From Bacillus marinisedimentorum (GTDB lineage: Bacteria; Bacillota; Bacilli; Bacillales; Bacillaceae_O), in NCBI RefSeq assembly GCF_001644195.2, contig NZ_LWBL02000005.1:1-64000 (forward strand): a stretch of DNA of 64,000 nucleotides, given 5' to 3'. The position numbers and the translations under genes are program-made. The notes under the pieces were generated by a model. It was not told the origin of the DNA. It was given only the letters and a program-made list of their open reading frames with translations, and did no database searches. Positions 17,797 to 26,180 of this stretch are shown in pieces (positions within the stretch are counted from its first letter, which is position 1; each line of letters opens with the position of its first letter).

Positions 17797-18120
17797 ATGG
17801 CTTATTTCTTGTGGATCGGCGTTTCTCTTGCTATTGTATATGGATTGATAAGTGCATTAAGCGGAGTCGTTCAATTTAAAGAAAGGCAAATACCGATGTG
17901 GTCAGCATTACTGATAACAATAGTAGGAGGGACTCTTGTAACTTCTGCCTTATTCCTTTTAATAAATCCGAAAATGATCATAATTTTAATTCTTTGTTTA
18001 GTATTCATGCACGTCGCTGCAATCGTAAATGGTTTTCATCTTTATGGAAAAATCAATCTCATGCATCACATCATTCGATTTAGTCTTTCAGCTGTCATTA
18101 TCGTTTTGCTATGGGGCTAA
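17797..18120 (+). CDS. Small four-helix membrane protein, MerR-controlled
   Basis: 107 residues, four hydrophobic segments, few charges. ATG 17797 with TGGGGGT upstream. It is read from the MerR-type promoter, so it is probably the regulated target. Not recognised; the architecture recalls small multidrug or export proteins but lacks their signatures. Confidence 0.6.
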   Translation: MAYFLWIGVSLAIVYGLISALSGVVQFKERQIPMWSALLITIVGGTLVTSALFLLINPKMIIILILCLVFMHVAAIVNGFHLYGKINLMHHIIRFSLSAVIIVLLWG

Positions 18121-18142
18121 CAACAGAAGCTATATCACGAGA

Positions 18143-18198
18143 CAACTCTCCATTCAATGCCCACACCGGAATAAGGCACTGAATGGAGAGTTGAATTT
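18143..18198. terminator. Long bidirectional terminator
   Basis: CAACTCTCCATTCAATGCC pairs almost perfectly with GGCACTGAATGGAGAGTTG around a 12-14-base loop. It separates the converging genes ending at 18120 (+) and 18205 (-). Confidence 0.8.
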
Positions 18199-18204
18199 CC
18201 TTTC

Positions 18205-18582
18205 CTAATTGTGAATTTTGATTCTTGCCAATCCAAAGAACAGAAACGGAATTACCATTATAGAGATAAAAACAACCTGGCTAATAAAAAAGCTTATAAA
18301 CCCCAAGTGCGACATCATTCCAGTTACGATTAAAAATAAGGTGATGACGCCGTTTGGAATCATTGAAATCCAAACATCCCGCTGTGTCACCTGTTTTTTT
18401 ATAAACTTAAACCTAAATAGTAATCCAAGAATCGCCCATCCAAATATGTAAACAACACCGACCAGGATTACACTATCCAGAAAAGACGCCGTTTTCCGAA
18501 CTTCTACTCCGAATGAAATATACAAAATGGACGAAACAATTATAACAAGATTATATGTCGTTAGGAATAATACTGGTTTCAT
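18205..18582 (-). CDS. Four-helix membrane protein, unknown
   Basis: 125 residues with four transmembrane segments and short loops. Not recognised. AGGAAGG-type site upstream of the ATG. First of a run of minus-strand small membrane genes reaching to 25,300. Confidence 0.55.
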   Translation of the reverse strand: MKPVLFLTTYNLVIIVSSILYISFGVEVRKTASFLDSVILVGVVYIFGWAILGLLFRFKFIKKQVTQRDVWISMIPNGVITLFLIVTGMMSHLGFISFFISQVVFISIMVIPFLFFGLARIKIHN

Positions 18583-18699
18583 GTATCTATCCTTCCTAAT
18601 AACAGATTGCTGTTTACTTCAATAAGAAGTTAGAGGATGTGGATGTTAATGAACTCGAACTCGACTGTTAATCCCTAAGTGCATTATTTTTACATATCC

Positions 18700-18927
18700 T
18701 CATTTCTTTTTTGGGATTAAATAGGATATGAGAATTACAACAACTCCAATCCCAACCACACCCCATTTTATAACATTAAGACCGTCAAGTGTGATTACAG
18801 ATAAGTTCCGAGCTACTCCTGTTACTAGCAATAGCAAATATAAAAGAAAGGCCAGCATGACAATTCCAAAACCAATCCACTGTACAACTTCTCGCTTGCT
18901 GTTATTTCTGTTTTTCAGAAAGCACAC
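18700..18927 (-). CDS. Two-helix membrane protein, unknown
   Basis: Up to 75 residues, two helices (about 17-38 and 50-70), basic C-terminus (IPKKK). GTG 18927 follows AAAGGG; the exact start is uncertain. Confidence 0.5.
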   Translation of the reverse strand: MCFLKNRNNSKREVVQWIGFGIVMLAFLLYLLLLVTGVARNLSVITLDGLNVIKWGVVGIGVVVILISYLIPKKK

Positions 18928-18979
18928 GCCCTTTCCAAAAATTCAATTCAACCATTGCTCCCGCCTTTCATGCATAAAG

Positions 18980-19267
18980 CTATCCTCCAAAGGACCAGCC
19001 ATACAAAAGGAAAAACGTGAAACCTGCAAAAAACATACTTATGATTAAAGTAATAATGGGAATTACCTTTCTTTTCCCCATTTCTTTTATAATGCCAGTG
19101 GCTCCAAAGATAAGTCCAAATAAGACCATAAACGGTGCCAGTTGAATAAAATTCACAATAGCTCCTAACCCATTATCGCTCACTGAGGAAATAATAAAAT
19201 AAATAAGTTGAGCAACAAACAAGGCTGATACGACAATAGACAATCTCCCGGAAAAAGTCTTCGGCAT
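18980..19267 (-). CDS. Three-helix membrane protein, unknown
   Basis: 95 residues with three hydrophobic segments (about 9-30, 38-60, 70-90). AAAGGAG precedes the ATG at 19267. Not recognised. Confidence 0.6.
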   Translation of the reverse strand: MPKTFSGRLSIVVSALFVAQLIYFIISSVSDNGLGAIVNFIQLAPFMVLFGLIFGATGIIKEMGKRKVIPIITLIISMFFAGFTFFLLYGWSFGG

Positions 19268-19405
19268 AAAGAGACTCCTTTCAACCGTCTAACCTCGTAT
19301 TCTACTTCGTTTATTACCCTCCAATTCTTTAATCCGTTAGCACAACAAACGATAGCGGTATTCGATTCCGATTATATATAAATACACTTGTTCGTCTCTA
19401 TTCTT

Positions 19406-20068
19406 CTATTGCACTTTAGCTTCTTCATAAATTGTTCCGTCCGTATCCATAATCACAACTTCAGGTTGAATCCGGTCAAGGCCGATCATCACCACCGGGT
19501 TTTGCTCAGGTGACTTGTTATAAAAGGTCCGCACCTTGATTTCCGTTGTATTTCCGTGTTCGGTCACATCCATCACTTCAATGTTATTGCCGGCCATTTG
19601 TCCGCCTAACGAGAGGACAACGCCTTTGTTTCCTTCAGAAATGGTGAAGGTTTTATATCCCTTGATTGATGGATTTTGCTGCAGCTCGTTCATGTAGGAA
19701 CGAATATCGGGAGCCGAATCGTAATGCGGCTTTTTTACAATCCAGTAGTCCACTTGATTGAAGTACATGACAGCGCTATATGAAAGAACAAACAGAACAA
19801 TAAAGGTGGAAATGGAGAGTTTCCATAATGAACTTTCACCGATAAACGCCATTAAAATGGATATGGTGATGATGCCAAGAGCCAACACTCCAAAAGGCAT
19901 CCCTTCAAAACCACCGATAATGAGGATGCTTCCAAGTAACCCGAGTACCCCTAACACCAGAACAACAAGCACCCTTTTACTGTTTTTTGCTTCTTTAGAA
20001 AATAAATATGTAAGTCCGTAAACCCCAAGGCCGATGATAAGCCCGATTATGTACATCCAGATAAACAA
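19406..20068 (-). CDS. Membrane protein with extracytoplasmic C-terminal domain
   Basis: 220 residues. Three to four N-terminal helices (YesK-like in spacing) are followed by a soluble domain from about residue 125, with SIKGYKTFTISEGNKGVVLS and a C-terminal beta-rich part. I chose TTG 20068, seven bases after AAGGGGGAG. The longer open frame up to 20185 has no ribosome site and overlaps the end of a broken upstream gene. Role unknown. Confidence 0.65.
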   Translation of the reverse strand: MFIWMYIIGLIIGLGVYGLTYLFSKEAKNSKRVLVVLVLGVLGLLGSILIIGGFEGMPFGVLALGIITISILMAFIGESSLWKLSISTFIVLFVLSYSAVMYFNQVDYWIVKKPHYDSAPDIRSYMNELQQNPSIKGYKTFTISEGNKGVVLSLGGQMAGNNIEVMDVTEHGNTTEIKVRTFYNKSPEQNPVVMIGLDRIQPEVVIMDTDGTIYEEAKVQ

Positions 20069-20102
20069 AACGGCACTCCCCCTTAAACATTGCATATTCT
20101 TT

Positions 20103-20322
20103 TTACTTTTCATCCTGATGGACAATGGCCAAAGAGGCAATTTTATTGCCATCATTCCATACCATTTCCTGTTTCTCATCCACAAAAAAATGATTCCTCA
20201 TGATAAAAAAACTACACAGATAAACATGCCGATTCCTGAGTACTCATCCTTTAATCAAGTTGTATTAATAAGGATAGCTGCCATCATCAGGATAAGGGAC
20301 CATATAATTCTTTTATAAATCC
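20103..20322 (-). pseudogene. Broken small membrane protein gene with in-frame TGA
   Basis: Minus strand: WIYKRIIWSLILMMAAILIN, then TGA (20255-20257), then LKDEYSGIGMFICVVFLS, a second TGA or a frame change near 20200, then HFFVDEKQEMVWNDGNKIAS and a TAA at 20103-20105. Hydrophobic segments and a charged tail in the right order suggest a ~70-residue gene of the same type as its neighbours, now inactive. Confidence 0.45.
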
Positions 20323-20358
20323 ACCTTTCCCTTGTACACCTATCCGGCTTGTAACGTG

Positions 20359-21051
20359 TTAATCATGATAGTGAAGCGTCTTTGTCTTTTTACCCTGACT
20401 CTTTTTCTTTATTAGGATTACTGCAATGATTACGCCTATACTCAAGATAAAGAGCACCGGTTTATATAGTTCATTTTTAACATAGGTGAACTTGAGGTGG
20501 TTTTCTTTATACGGATCGATCTTCCATACTAGCGTTTCTCCATCGTAATTTCCATTATGGGAAATAACCTTAAAAGGTAAAGACAGAAGAACGCGGAAAT
20601 TTTCATTTTCCTGAAAAAAGCTTTGATTTACATACCCTTTAATAGATTCTTCAGGTATAGCCATGACAGCGTCATAGGATCCCTTTTTATAGAATGGTAA
20701 CTGTCGTACACTGGCGCTTGAATTCCCACCGATATCAAACAATCCAAAATGAATTAAATCTAAATTGGAATGGAAATCAGGGTAATTCACCCGAATTTCG
20801 ATAATGATTTCTTCCTCTTGCTCATAAAGCTCATAATCATAACTAATAATTCCATCTCCTTTTAGATTGAGATAGAAATTTTCTATTATGTATTTCTCCA
20901 CTTCCGCCATGGAATACTTATTTGCAACTGTTGCCACCATTTTCACGTCGGTAGATTCATCTTCACAAACGGTTATATAGTAATCTGCTCGGTTGAAGCC
21001 TGTTAGCAAAAACACCGCACAAAATAATAGAACAAATATATATTTTTTCAT
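20359..21051 (-). CDS. Exported protein with C-terminal anchor (LppM/DUF3153-like)
   Basis: 230 residues. Signal peptide (LLFCAVFLLTG) without a lipobox Cys, a mixed alpha/beta extracellular domain rich in Glu/Tyr, and a C-terminal helix (about 202-220) followed by KKKSQGKKTK. The layout resembles LppM-domain proteins. ATG 21051 follows AAAAGGGTG; the frame runs further upstream but without a ribosome site. Confidence 0.6.
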   Translation of the reverse strand: MKKYIFVLLFCAVFLLTGFNRADYYITVCEDESTDVKMVATVANKYSMAEVEKYIIENFYLNLKGDGIISYDYELYEQEEEIIIEIRVNYPDFHSNLDLIHFGLFDIGGNSSASVRQLPFYKKGSYDAVMAIPEESIKGYVNQSFFQENENFRVLLSLPFKVISHNGNYDGETLVWKIDPYKENHLKFTYVKNELYKPVLFILSIGVIIAVILIKKKSQGKKTKTLHYHD

Positions 21052-21271
21052 AGCACCCTTTTCCTTACATGTAAATGTCATTAAGCTAACCTCGTATTGA
21101 CTCAAATCGATTGCTTCATTGTTCTTGACAGCTCCTAACCACTTTTGGAACTTCCCATTTTCTAAAAAATTTCAACTACTTTATCAGCTTCGGTCAATTC
21201 CGTACGAACCTTCTACGGTCCCTTAGAATCCCCCACCTCCTAACCAAATCCTTTGGCGGGTATAAATGATA

Positions 21272-21517
21272 TCATTGTTGCAGGATCAATAATATGTTCA
21301 CAATTGCAATAATTACTAATCCCCATAATACAACCTTCTTACCTTTTTCGTTTTTGTAATACAAATAAACAAAACTTACATAAATGATGGTGGCAACTGT
21401 ATAAAATGTTATGCCGGAGATCAATTTATCATTTTTGTAATCCCCAAAAATAAAATGGAGAGTAGTTATGGGAAAAGCGATAACAGCAATTAGGTAATGA
21501 AACTGTTTTGTAGTCAA
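21272..21517 (-). CDS. Three-helix membrane protein, unknown
   Basis: 81 residues, three helices (about 7-24, 33-52, 60-78). TTG 21517 is preceded by GGGAGTGG. Not recognised. Confidence 0.55.
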   Translation of the reverse strand: MTTKQFHYLIAVIAFPITTLHFIFGDYKNDKLISGITFYTVATIIYVSFVYLYYKNEKGKKVVLWGLVIIAIVNILLILQQ

Positions 21518-21673
21518 AATACCACTCCCTAATTTCTTTTACGTATAAACCCAAGTTATGGTTTCTTTCTTACTCCAATAGGATGAAATAAGCACTTTAT
21601 TTAATCACTTTCTTACAGAATACTTATTTCTGGTATGTACGTGGAATAAATCCTTATAAATTTAAACTCTCTC

Positions 21674-21945
21674 TTATTTCTTCCTCACGATATATGACCA
21701 TATAAAAAGCAAGATGAGGGAAATCAGCAAGTATCCTAAAGAGTGAATACTAACGACAACTCCCATTTTTCCATTAATGGCTTCTTAAAGGGCACTTAAA
21801 ACATTAAAAACAACTTAAAATAAGGACAGCACAGCAAGGAATAGCCCAAGTTTAGGAGTCTTTTTTCGGAGTAAAAAATAACTGCCAGCAAGACCAAAAA
21901 CGGTAAGATAAAATAATTTAATATCCAATTAACCAAAAACACCAT
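21674..21945 (-). pseudogene. Degenerate membrane protein gene
   Basis: ATG 21945 has GGAGG upstream and opens MVFLVNWILNYFILPFLVLL. The continuation lies in another frame with two stops (KTPKLGLFLAVLSLF, then EAINGKMGVVVSIHSLGYLL) to TAA 21674-21676. Two or more lesions. Confidence 0.5.
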
Positions 21946-22022
21946 AAACCTCCATTTACTTATTCGATCCATCCTAACTTGCTGTCAATCGAAATTTCTG
22001 CCTCTCTCAATCTCACGCCTCA

Positions 22023-22244
22023 TCATAATAAATAAACCGTAACAACCAAATTGAATCCAGCTACAAGAAAGAGAGTTATTGCAGTCGCTTTTCGGTTTTC
22101 ATTGAATTGGGAAACACCAATAAGCACGAGCATGACCCCTAATAATAAAAGTGCATAGGGCAAGGTTATATAGTTTCCGACCAATAAACTGAAACTTGAT
22201 AAAATGACCACAACCAATGCCAGAATAAACGTAGCGACTTTCAT
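22023..22244 (-). CDS. YczI-like (DUF3953) membrane protein
   Basis: 73 residues, three short helices, with the ALLLLGVMLVLIGVSQFNEN stretch typical of DUF3953/YczI proteins. GAGGGGG precedes the ATG. Function unknown in the family. Confidence 0.7.
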   Translation of the reverse strand: MKVATFILALVVVILSSFSLLVGNYITLPYALLLLGVMLVLIGVSQFNENRKATAITLFLVAGFNLVVTVYLL

Positions 22245-22385
22245 TAATCCCCCTCATTTCCTCAATTAGCTTACGTTTCTTAATATGTAAAGACGATCAG
22301 GTCACAAATGGTGTACTACTTTTTCTTGGTCTTGCCCATCAAAATCTTTACCTAGTCCCGCTTTCAATAGTGGGAGGAAGTAACG

Positions 22386-22538
22386 ATGCGGTTAAAAAAA
22401 TGGATGATTTTTTCATTTTTTACATGTGTCATTTCACTTGGATATTTTAGCTATTCGGATTTTACGGCTGGTGATCATTTTTATGTATTATGAGGGATCG
22501 CAGTCCTACTGTTGGCTGCCAGTTGTTTCACGTCTTAG
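22386..22538 (+). pseudogene. Small two-helix protein interrupted by TGA
   Basis: GGGAGGAAG then ATG 22386, 35 codons (MRLKKWMIFSFFTCVISLGY...HFYVL), TGA at 22491-22493, then 14 codons in the same frame (GIAVLLLAASCFTS) and TAG 22536-22538. A good ribosome site and a second helix after the TGA suggest one lesion in a ~50-residue gene. Confidence 0.5.
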
Positions 22539-22562
22539 TCACAAAAACAACCATAAGGCCGA

Positions 22563-22994
22563 TCAACGGGCTTTCGCATTATTATAACTCGCCATACCAA
22601 GGTAATTTAGAATCAGAATATAAAATGGATACACAATCAGTCCTCCAATGATCAAAAGCCCAGTGACAGGGCTCGGGACGTCTCCACCGTATGTCATTGG
22701 AAATAAGGAAGCAAACACATAAATAAAAGCAACAAAGTAGGGTGCCCAGAGTATAACAGTCCAAAAGTTTGCCTTTCTCCCAACCATCCACTTCTTTGTT
22801 AATGCAAAGAGGAATACGGTACCCGCTACCATTCCTACAATAAGTGTAGCGCCAGTCAAAATGTTTACCTTATTCATTTCCCATCCTGTTAATCTGCTGA
22901 TTCTATAAACATTCACCATAAGTTCAAGAGGAACAAATACCATGATGGCGTACAGAATACTTATTACATTTAACTTGACGAAATATTTCATCAT
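22563..22994 (-). CDS. Four-helix membrane protein, unknown
   Basis: 143 residues with four hydrophobic segments and a conserved-looking WEMNKVNILTG cytoplasmic loop. The ATG pair at 22989-22994 follows GGGGGG. Not recognised. Confidence 0.6.
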   Translation of the reverse strand: MMKYFVKLNVISILYAIMVFVPLELMVNVYRISRLTGWEMNKVNILTGATLIVGMVAGTVFLFALTKKWMVGRKANFWTVILWAPYFVAFIYVFASLFPMTYGGDVPSPVTGLLIIGGLIVYPFYILILNYLGMASYNNAKAR

Positions 22995-23156
22995 GTGCCC
23001 CCCAATAACTATACTGTTTGAGATTGCCGTCCAGTTCCACTAAAACATGTCAAACAGCCACACAATCAGATACATTGGGACAGCTACATTGATGATGCCT
23101 GGGTATCAATAAACATTTCCATCCTGATACTGGTTTCATTTTTGTTCCACCCCAAA
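22995..23156 (-). other. Short remnants of a membrane gene
   Basis: A ribosome-like GGGGTGG and ATG near 23140 open MKPVSGWK, but the hydrophobic continuation (GIINVAVPMYLIVWLFDMF) lies in another frame and is stopped. Probably a dead gene. Confidence 0.3.
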
Positions 23157-23441
23157 CTATGCAGAATTCCTTTTCCGTTTGTTCTTTATTGCCAGAACAG
23201 CAATTATCGCTACTATTACTAAACTATTTAAAAATAAAAAATACGCTATGCCAGCGGCGGTAATGGCAGCCCCCTGGCTATGTATCTGCCAGGAGTAAGC
23301 AAGCCCTCCGGCAAAATATAAGAATGGATACACAATCACCACAACCACCAGTGGTAAATTGGATTTTTTCATTTGGATATTGTTTATAAACCAATACCAA
23401 CTGCCGACAACCAACACCAGTGCAGCAAAATACAATAACAC
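23157..23441 (-). CDS. Three-helix membrane protein, unknown
   Basis: 94 residues, three helices and a KNKRKRNSA tail. GTG 23441 follows GAGGAGG. Not recognised. Confidence 0.55.
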   Translation of the reverse strand: MLLYFAALVLVVGSWYWFINNIQMKKSNLPLVVVVIVYPFLYFAGGLAYSWQIHSQGAAITAAGIAYFLFLNSLVIVAIIAVLAIKNKRKRNSA

Positions 23442-23536
23442 CTAACACACCTCCTCGAATTGGAAAAATTTATATTTTAAGGATAGCATATTTACGATTA
23501 TTTGATCGCGAAAAACATAAAGAAAGATTGTTGAAC

Positions 23537-23640
23537 AAAAAAATCCCGATACGAAGACCGGGAACCAAAAAATTAAGGGGAGATTACTTCAGCAACCTCT
23601 TAAGACCATTATTGAAATGGTCTATTCTTAAGATGCAGTA
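23537..23640 (-). ncRNA. Candidate small RNA, family copy C (divergent)
   Basis: Minus strand: GACCATTTCAATAATGGTC hairpin, AAGTAATCTCCCCTTAATT, then TCCCGGTC/TATCGGGA stem and TTTTTTT. Same order as copies A and B, but with a different terminator stem. It lies upstream of, and opposite to, the ECF sigma gene. Confidence 0.4.
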
Positions 23641-23756
23641 AAGTGAAACAAAAACAATGATTCTATGAATCATAAAAGATTTTCCCTTTTTACGGCCCAT
23701 TATTTTCCAATATTTGATAAAATAAGACTAAACACAAAAATAAAAGGGGCATAAAA

Positions 23757-24266
23757 TTGAATAATTTTGAGGGGCTTTACTTACAGTATAAAGATGAAAT
23801 TTACCATTTCGTATTGAAGTACACCAACTATGACAGCTATCTTGCAGAAGATATCATCCAGGAGACGTTTCTGCGGGCGTATACGTCACTCGGTCAGTTT
23901 GAACCCTATCAGATCAGAAAATGGCTCTATACCATTGCAAGAAACATTGCCATCGATCATTTCCGCAAAAAGGGCAGGATCATCCTGAAAGAGTCTGTCT
24001 TCTTCAATGAGATATGTGGAACCTTAACAGCTTCCGAGCCTGAAAAAGGAGTCATCATGAAGGAAAATACCGAGGAAGTGCTGGAAAAGATTTATTCCCT
24101 GCCGGAGAAACAGCAGGAAGCGGTGTTGCTGCGGGATATTTATAAGCTATCCTATGAAGAAGGGGCAGGCGTGATGGGAGTCAAGCTGAATAGCTATAAA
24201 ACGCTGCTTTTCAGGGGCAGAAAGGCTATACGAGGGAATTTACTACATAGTAAAAGAGCTGGGTAA
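23757..24266 (+). CDS. ECF-type RNA polymerase sigma factor
   Basis: 169 residues. Region 2 is clear (LAEDIIQETFLRAYTSLGQF, IRKWLYTIARNIAIDHFRKK), as is region 4 (LPEKQQEAVLLRDIYKLSYE, GVKLNSYKTLLFRGRKAIR). Similar in length to Bacillus SigY/SigV-type factors. TTG 23757 follows AAAGGGG. The next gene begins 8 bases later and encodes a small membrane protein that could be its anti-sigma partner (inference from position). Confidence 0.88.
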   Translation: MNNFEGLYLQYKDEIYHFVLKYTNYDSYLAEDIIQETFLRAYTSLGQFEPYQIRKWLYTIARNIAIDHFRKKGRIILKESVFFNEICGTLTASEPEKGVIMKENTEEVLEKIYSLPEKQQEAVLLRDIYKLSYEEGAGVMGVKLNSYKTLLFRGRKAIRGNLLHSKRAG

Positions 24267-24273
24267 AAGAAGA

Positions 24274-24546
24274 ATGTTTCATTATAAACAAGACTCGGAA
24301 ATCACAGCCAAAACTGATACAAAGATTCCCATAGAAGAGGAGGCAAAAAGGATGAAGCAATTGTTTTCAAGATATTCACACTGGTTATTACTATTTATTG
24401 TCGGTTTTAGTTTTTCTACAATGTTTATTGATTTTAAAGCTTCTACACCTGATGTTATAGCGGTTATTTTAGGCGGTATAGGGCTTCTTTCTGTTGGTTA
24501 TCTTTCTTTTATCGTAGAGAAAAAAATAAGAAACCAAAAAAGCTAA
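24274..24546 (+). CDS. Small membrane protein downstream of the sigma factor
   Basis: 90 residues from ATG 24274 or 64 from ATG 24352. The internal start has a better site (GAGGAGG, about ten bases upstream). Two helices (about 36-52 and 60-78). If the long start is right, residues 1-27 form a charged cytoplasmic segment that could hold the sigma factor. Anti-sigma role is only inferred from adjacency. Confidence 0.5.
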   Translation: MFHYKQDSEITAKTDTKIPIEEEAKRMKQLFSRYSHWLLLFIVGFSFSTMFIDFKASTPDVIAVILGGIGLLSVGYLSFIVEKKIRNQKS

Positions 24547-24602
24547 AAAGAGCAGTCCGGATTCCCCCCAAATTGCTTCTTGAAGCCTCATCCTATTAAT
24601 TT

Positions 24603-24779
24603 TTACGATTTAATAAGAGCACCTGCTAACACCAATACAATGACAAACAACAAAATATTAAAAATAAAAACAACTTTAAACCAGGCATCATTCTGTTGAT
24701 ATAACTGAAGAAAGAACACATTCACCAATTGCGAAAGCGGCAAGACCGCCAACATAAAGACCCGTTAAAACATTAAACG
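24603..24779 (-). pseudogene. Frameshifted membrane protein
   Basis: One frame gives NVLTGLYVGGLAAFAIGECV, the next QQNDAWFKVVFIFNILLFVI to TAA 24603-24605. No start codon between it and the lipoprotein gene ending at 24780. A ~55-residue two-helix gene broken by a shift. Confidence 0.45.
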
Positions 24780-25307
24780 TTAATGACTGCTTACGATCGT
24801 TGAGAAAATTCTTGAATACATTTCTTTAATAGTCTCTGGACTTTCCTTGTCATTGTATAATCCAAAATACCAATACTTATCTTCTGCTTCTTCCGAAGAG
24901 AGAAAGCCGATTGCATAGTGATTGCTGGTACCCTTTAGGTCTATATCTTCTTCATATGTTAAATCCCTTTCGATAAAAGAGCGATAAGACTTTGTTGCTT
25001 CTATATAGAAAAAAGGGAGATCCGAATTCAAATATATATCTGCATATTGGCTTCCAGAAGCTTTTGATAAATTTTCTTTTGTTATAAATACAGCATCATA
25101 GTTCGTTAAATCTTCTTTAAGCAAGCGGTCGAAGTTAATTTCTTCAAAGCTTATCTGGTTTTCTTTAACTTCTGGCAGTTCTCCAATAACTGCAATATTT
25201 AGTGGCCTGCCTTCGTACACTTTAAAGTCTGGTTTTGAAGAGCAAGCCGTAATTCCCAGCAAAAATAACAAAGATGATAGCATGAACATTAGTTTAAATC
25301 TTTTCAA
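24780..25307 (-). CDS. Lipoprotein of unknown function
   Basis: 175 residues. Lipobox GITAC, then an alpha/beta domain (LNIAVIGELPEVKENQISFE; LTNYDAVFITKENL) that resembles a Rossmann-like receiver of the PqqD/DUF type seen in small Bacillus lipoproteins, but no family is certain. TTG 25307 follows AAGGAGGG. Last of the run of minus-strand envelope genes. Confidence 0.6.
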   Translation of the reverse strand: MKRFKLMFMLSSLLFLLGITACSSKPDFKVYEGRPLNIAVIGELPEVKENQISFEEINFDRLLKEDLTNYDAVFITKENLSKASGSQYADIYLNSDLPFFYIEATKSYRSFIERDLTYEEDIDLKGTSNHYAIGFLSSEEAEDKYWYFGLYNDKESPETIKEMYSRIFSTIVSSH

Positions 25308-25495
25308 TTACTTCCCTCCTTTCCACTAAAATTTTACCATATAAAACCATGAAACTTTCTGTTCATTTAGTTAAAGAGTTACACTTCACAAAAAAACTCC
25401 TGTCATCGCTCCCTTTTAATACGCTGATTTCGAGAAATTTGTTGCTTTTCAATTTAAAGTTTTTGATGTGGTACAATGATGGCAATTAAAGGATT

Positions 25496-25633
25496 TTAAC
25501 TTGATTCCTCATAAATAGAGTAAAAGGGGCAGGTAGAAACAAGCATTTGCTCCAGCTGTTTTTCGAAGGCCAAACGCTTGTCTATTTCAAGATTTCGGAA
25601 AGCACCTTCCTTTAAGGCTGTTTTCTTATACAT
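25496..25633 (-). CDS. Possible 45-residue protein
   Basis: MYKKTALKEGAFRNLEIDKR followed by a helical segment and CPFYSIYEESS, ending TAA 25496-25498. The composition is protein-like, with a plausible amphipathic helix. The only ribosome-like site is AGGGG three bases before the ATG, which is too close. The same DNA folds into a three-way junction (25521-25645), so either reading could be correct. Confidence 0.35.
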   Translation of the reverse strand: MYKKTALKEGAFRNLEIDKRLAFEKQLEQMLVSTCPFYSIYEESS

Positions 25634-25645
25634 TTGCCCCTAGCT
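25521..25645 (+). ncRNA. Candidate structured RNA (three-way junction)
   Basis: P1: AGGGGCA (25525-25531) with TGCCCCT (25635-25641). P2: ACAAGCATTTG (25539-25549) with CAAACGCTTGT (25571-25581), 10 of 11 pairs, extended by TAG/CTA. P3: GGAAAGCACCTT (25597-25608) with AAGGCTGTTTTCT (25614-25626). An extended -10 (TGTGGTACAAT) ends at 25477. No family is recognised, and it competes with a minus-strand small frame. Confidence 0.35.
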
Positions 25646-25754
25646 ACAAAAGAGAGTATTGACAAGAGTCCCTTACACTCTTTGCAAACACTATATGTAA
25701 GATATAATGCTAACTCTAGCAACTATAAGAAAAAACGTCTATCAGTTAAAAATG

Positions 25755-26126
25755 TCACTCCTCCACTAATGGCAATGTTTTCAATGGCTTCAACTTATCG
25801 GACTCAATATTAATAGCAACCAGACCCTCTTCCGTAGAAGTTTCATGCCATTCCCCCGGTTCCCATAAAACAACTTGCCCCTTTTTAATAGGCAGGGCTA
25901 CACGGTCTGCACCTTTCACCAAACCTTCACCTTCCACCACTATTAACATCTGTGTGACGGTTGCCTCGTGTCCGCCGATCAATCCGCCTTTCGTGAGATG
26001 CATACCAGCTATTTGCATACTAACTTGATCTTCTAAAATTCTTGAAATAGGAGAAATGTAGAAATTCTTGCTTCCATAGGCGTCAACCTGTTTGCTTACT
26101 TCTTTATCGAATCGATATATTTTCAT
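25755..26126 (-). CDS. Cupin-domain protein
   Basis: 123 residues. Cupin motif 1 is loose (GGLIGGHEATVTQMLIVVEGEG), while motif 2 is clear (GQVVLWEPGEWHET). Few metal ligands remain (His53, Glu54, His93 or so), so it may bind a small molecule rather than catalyse. AAAGGAGGA precedes the ATG. Single gene. Confidence 0.8.
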   Translation of the reverse strand: MKIYRFDKEVSKQVDAYGSKNFYISPISRILEDQVSMQIAGMHLTKGGLIGGHEATVTQMLIVVEGEGLVKGADRVALPIKKGQVVLWEPGEWHETSTEEGLVAINIESDKLKPLKTLPLVEE

Positions 26127-26180
26127 TTTCTCCTCCTTTAGAGCGCACTCTTATGTCAGTAAGGGATAACAGCAGTATTG

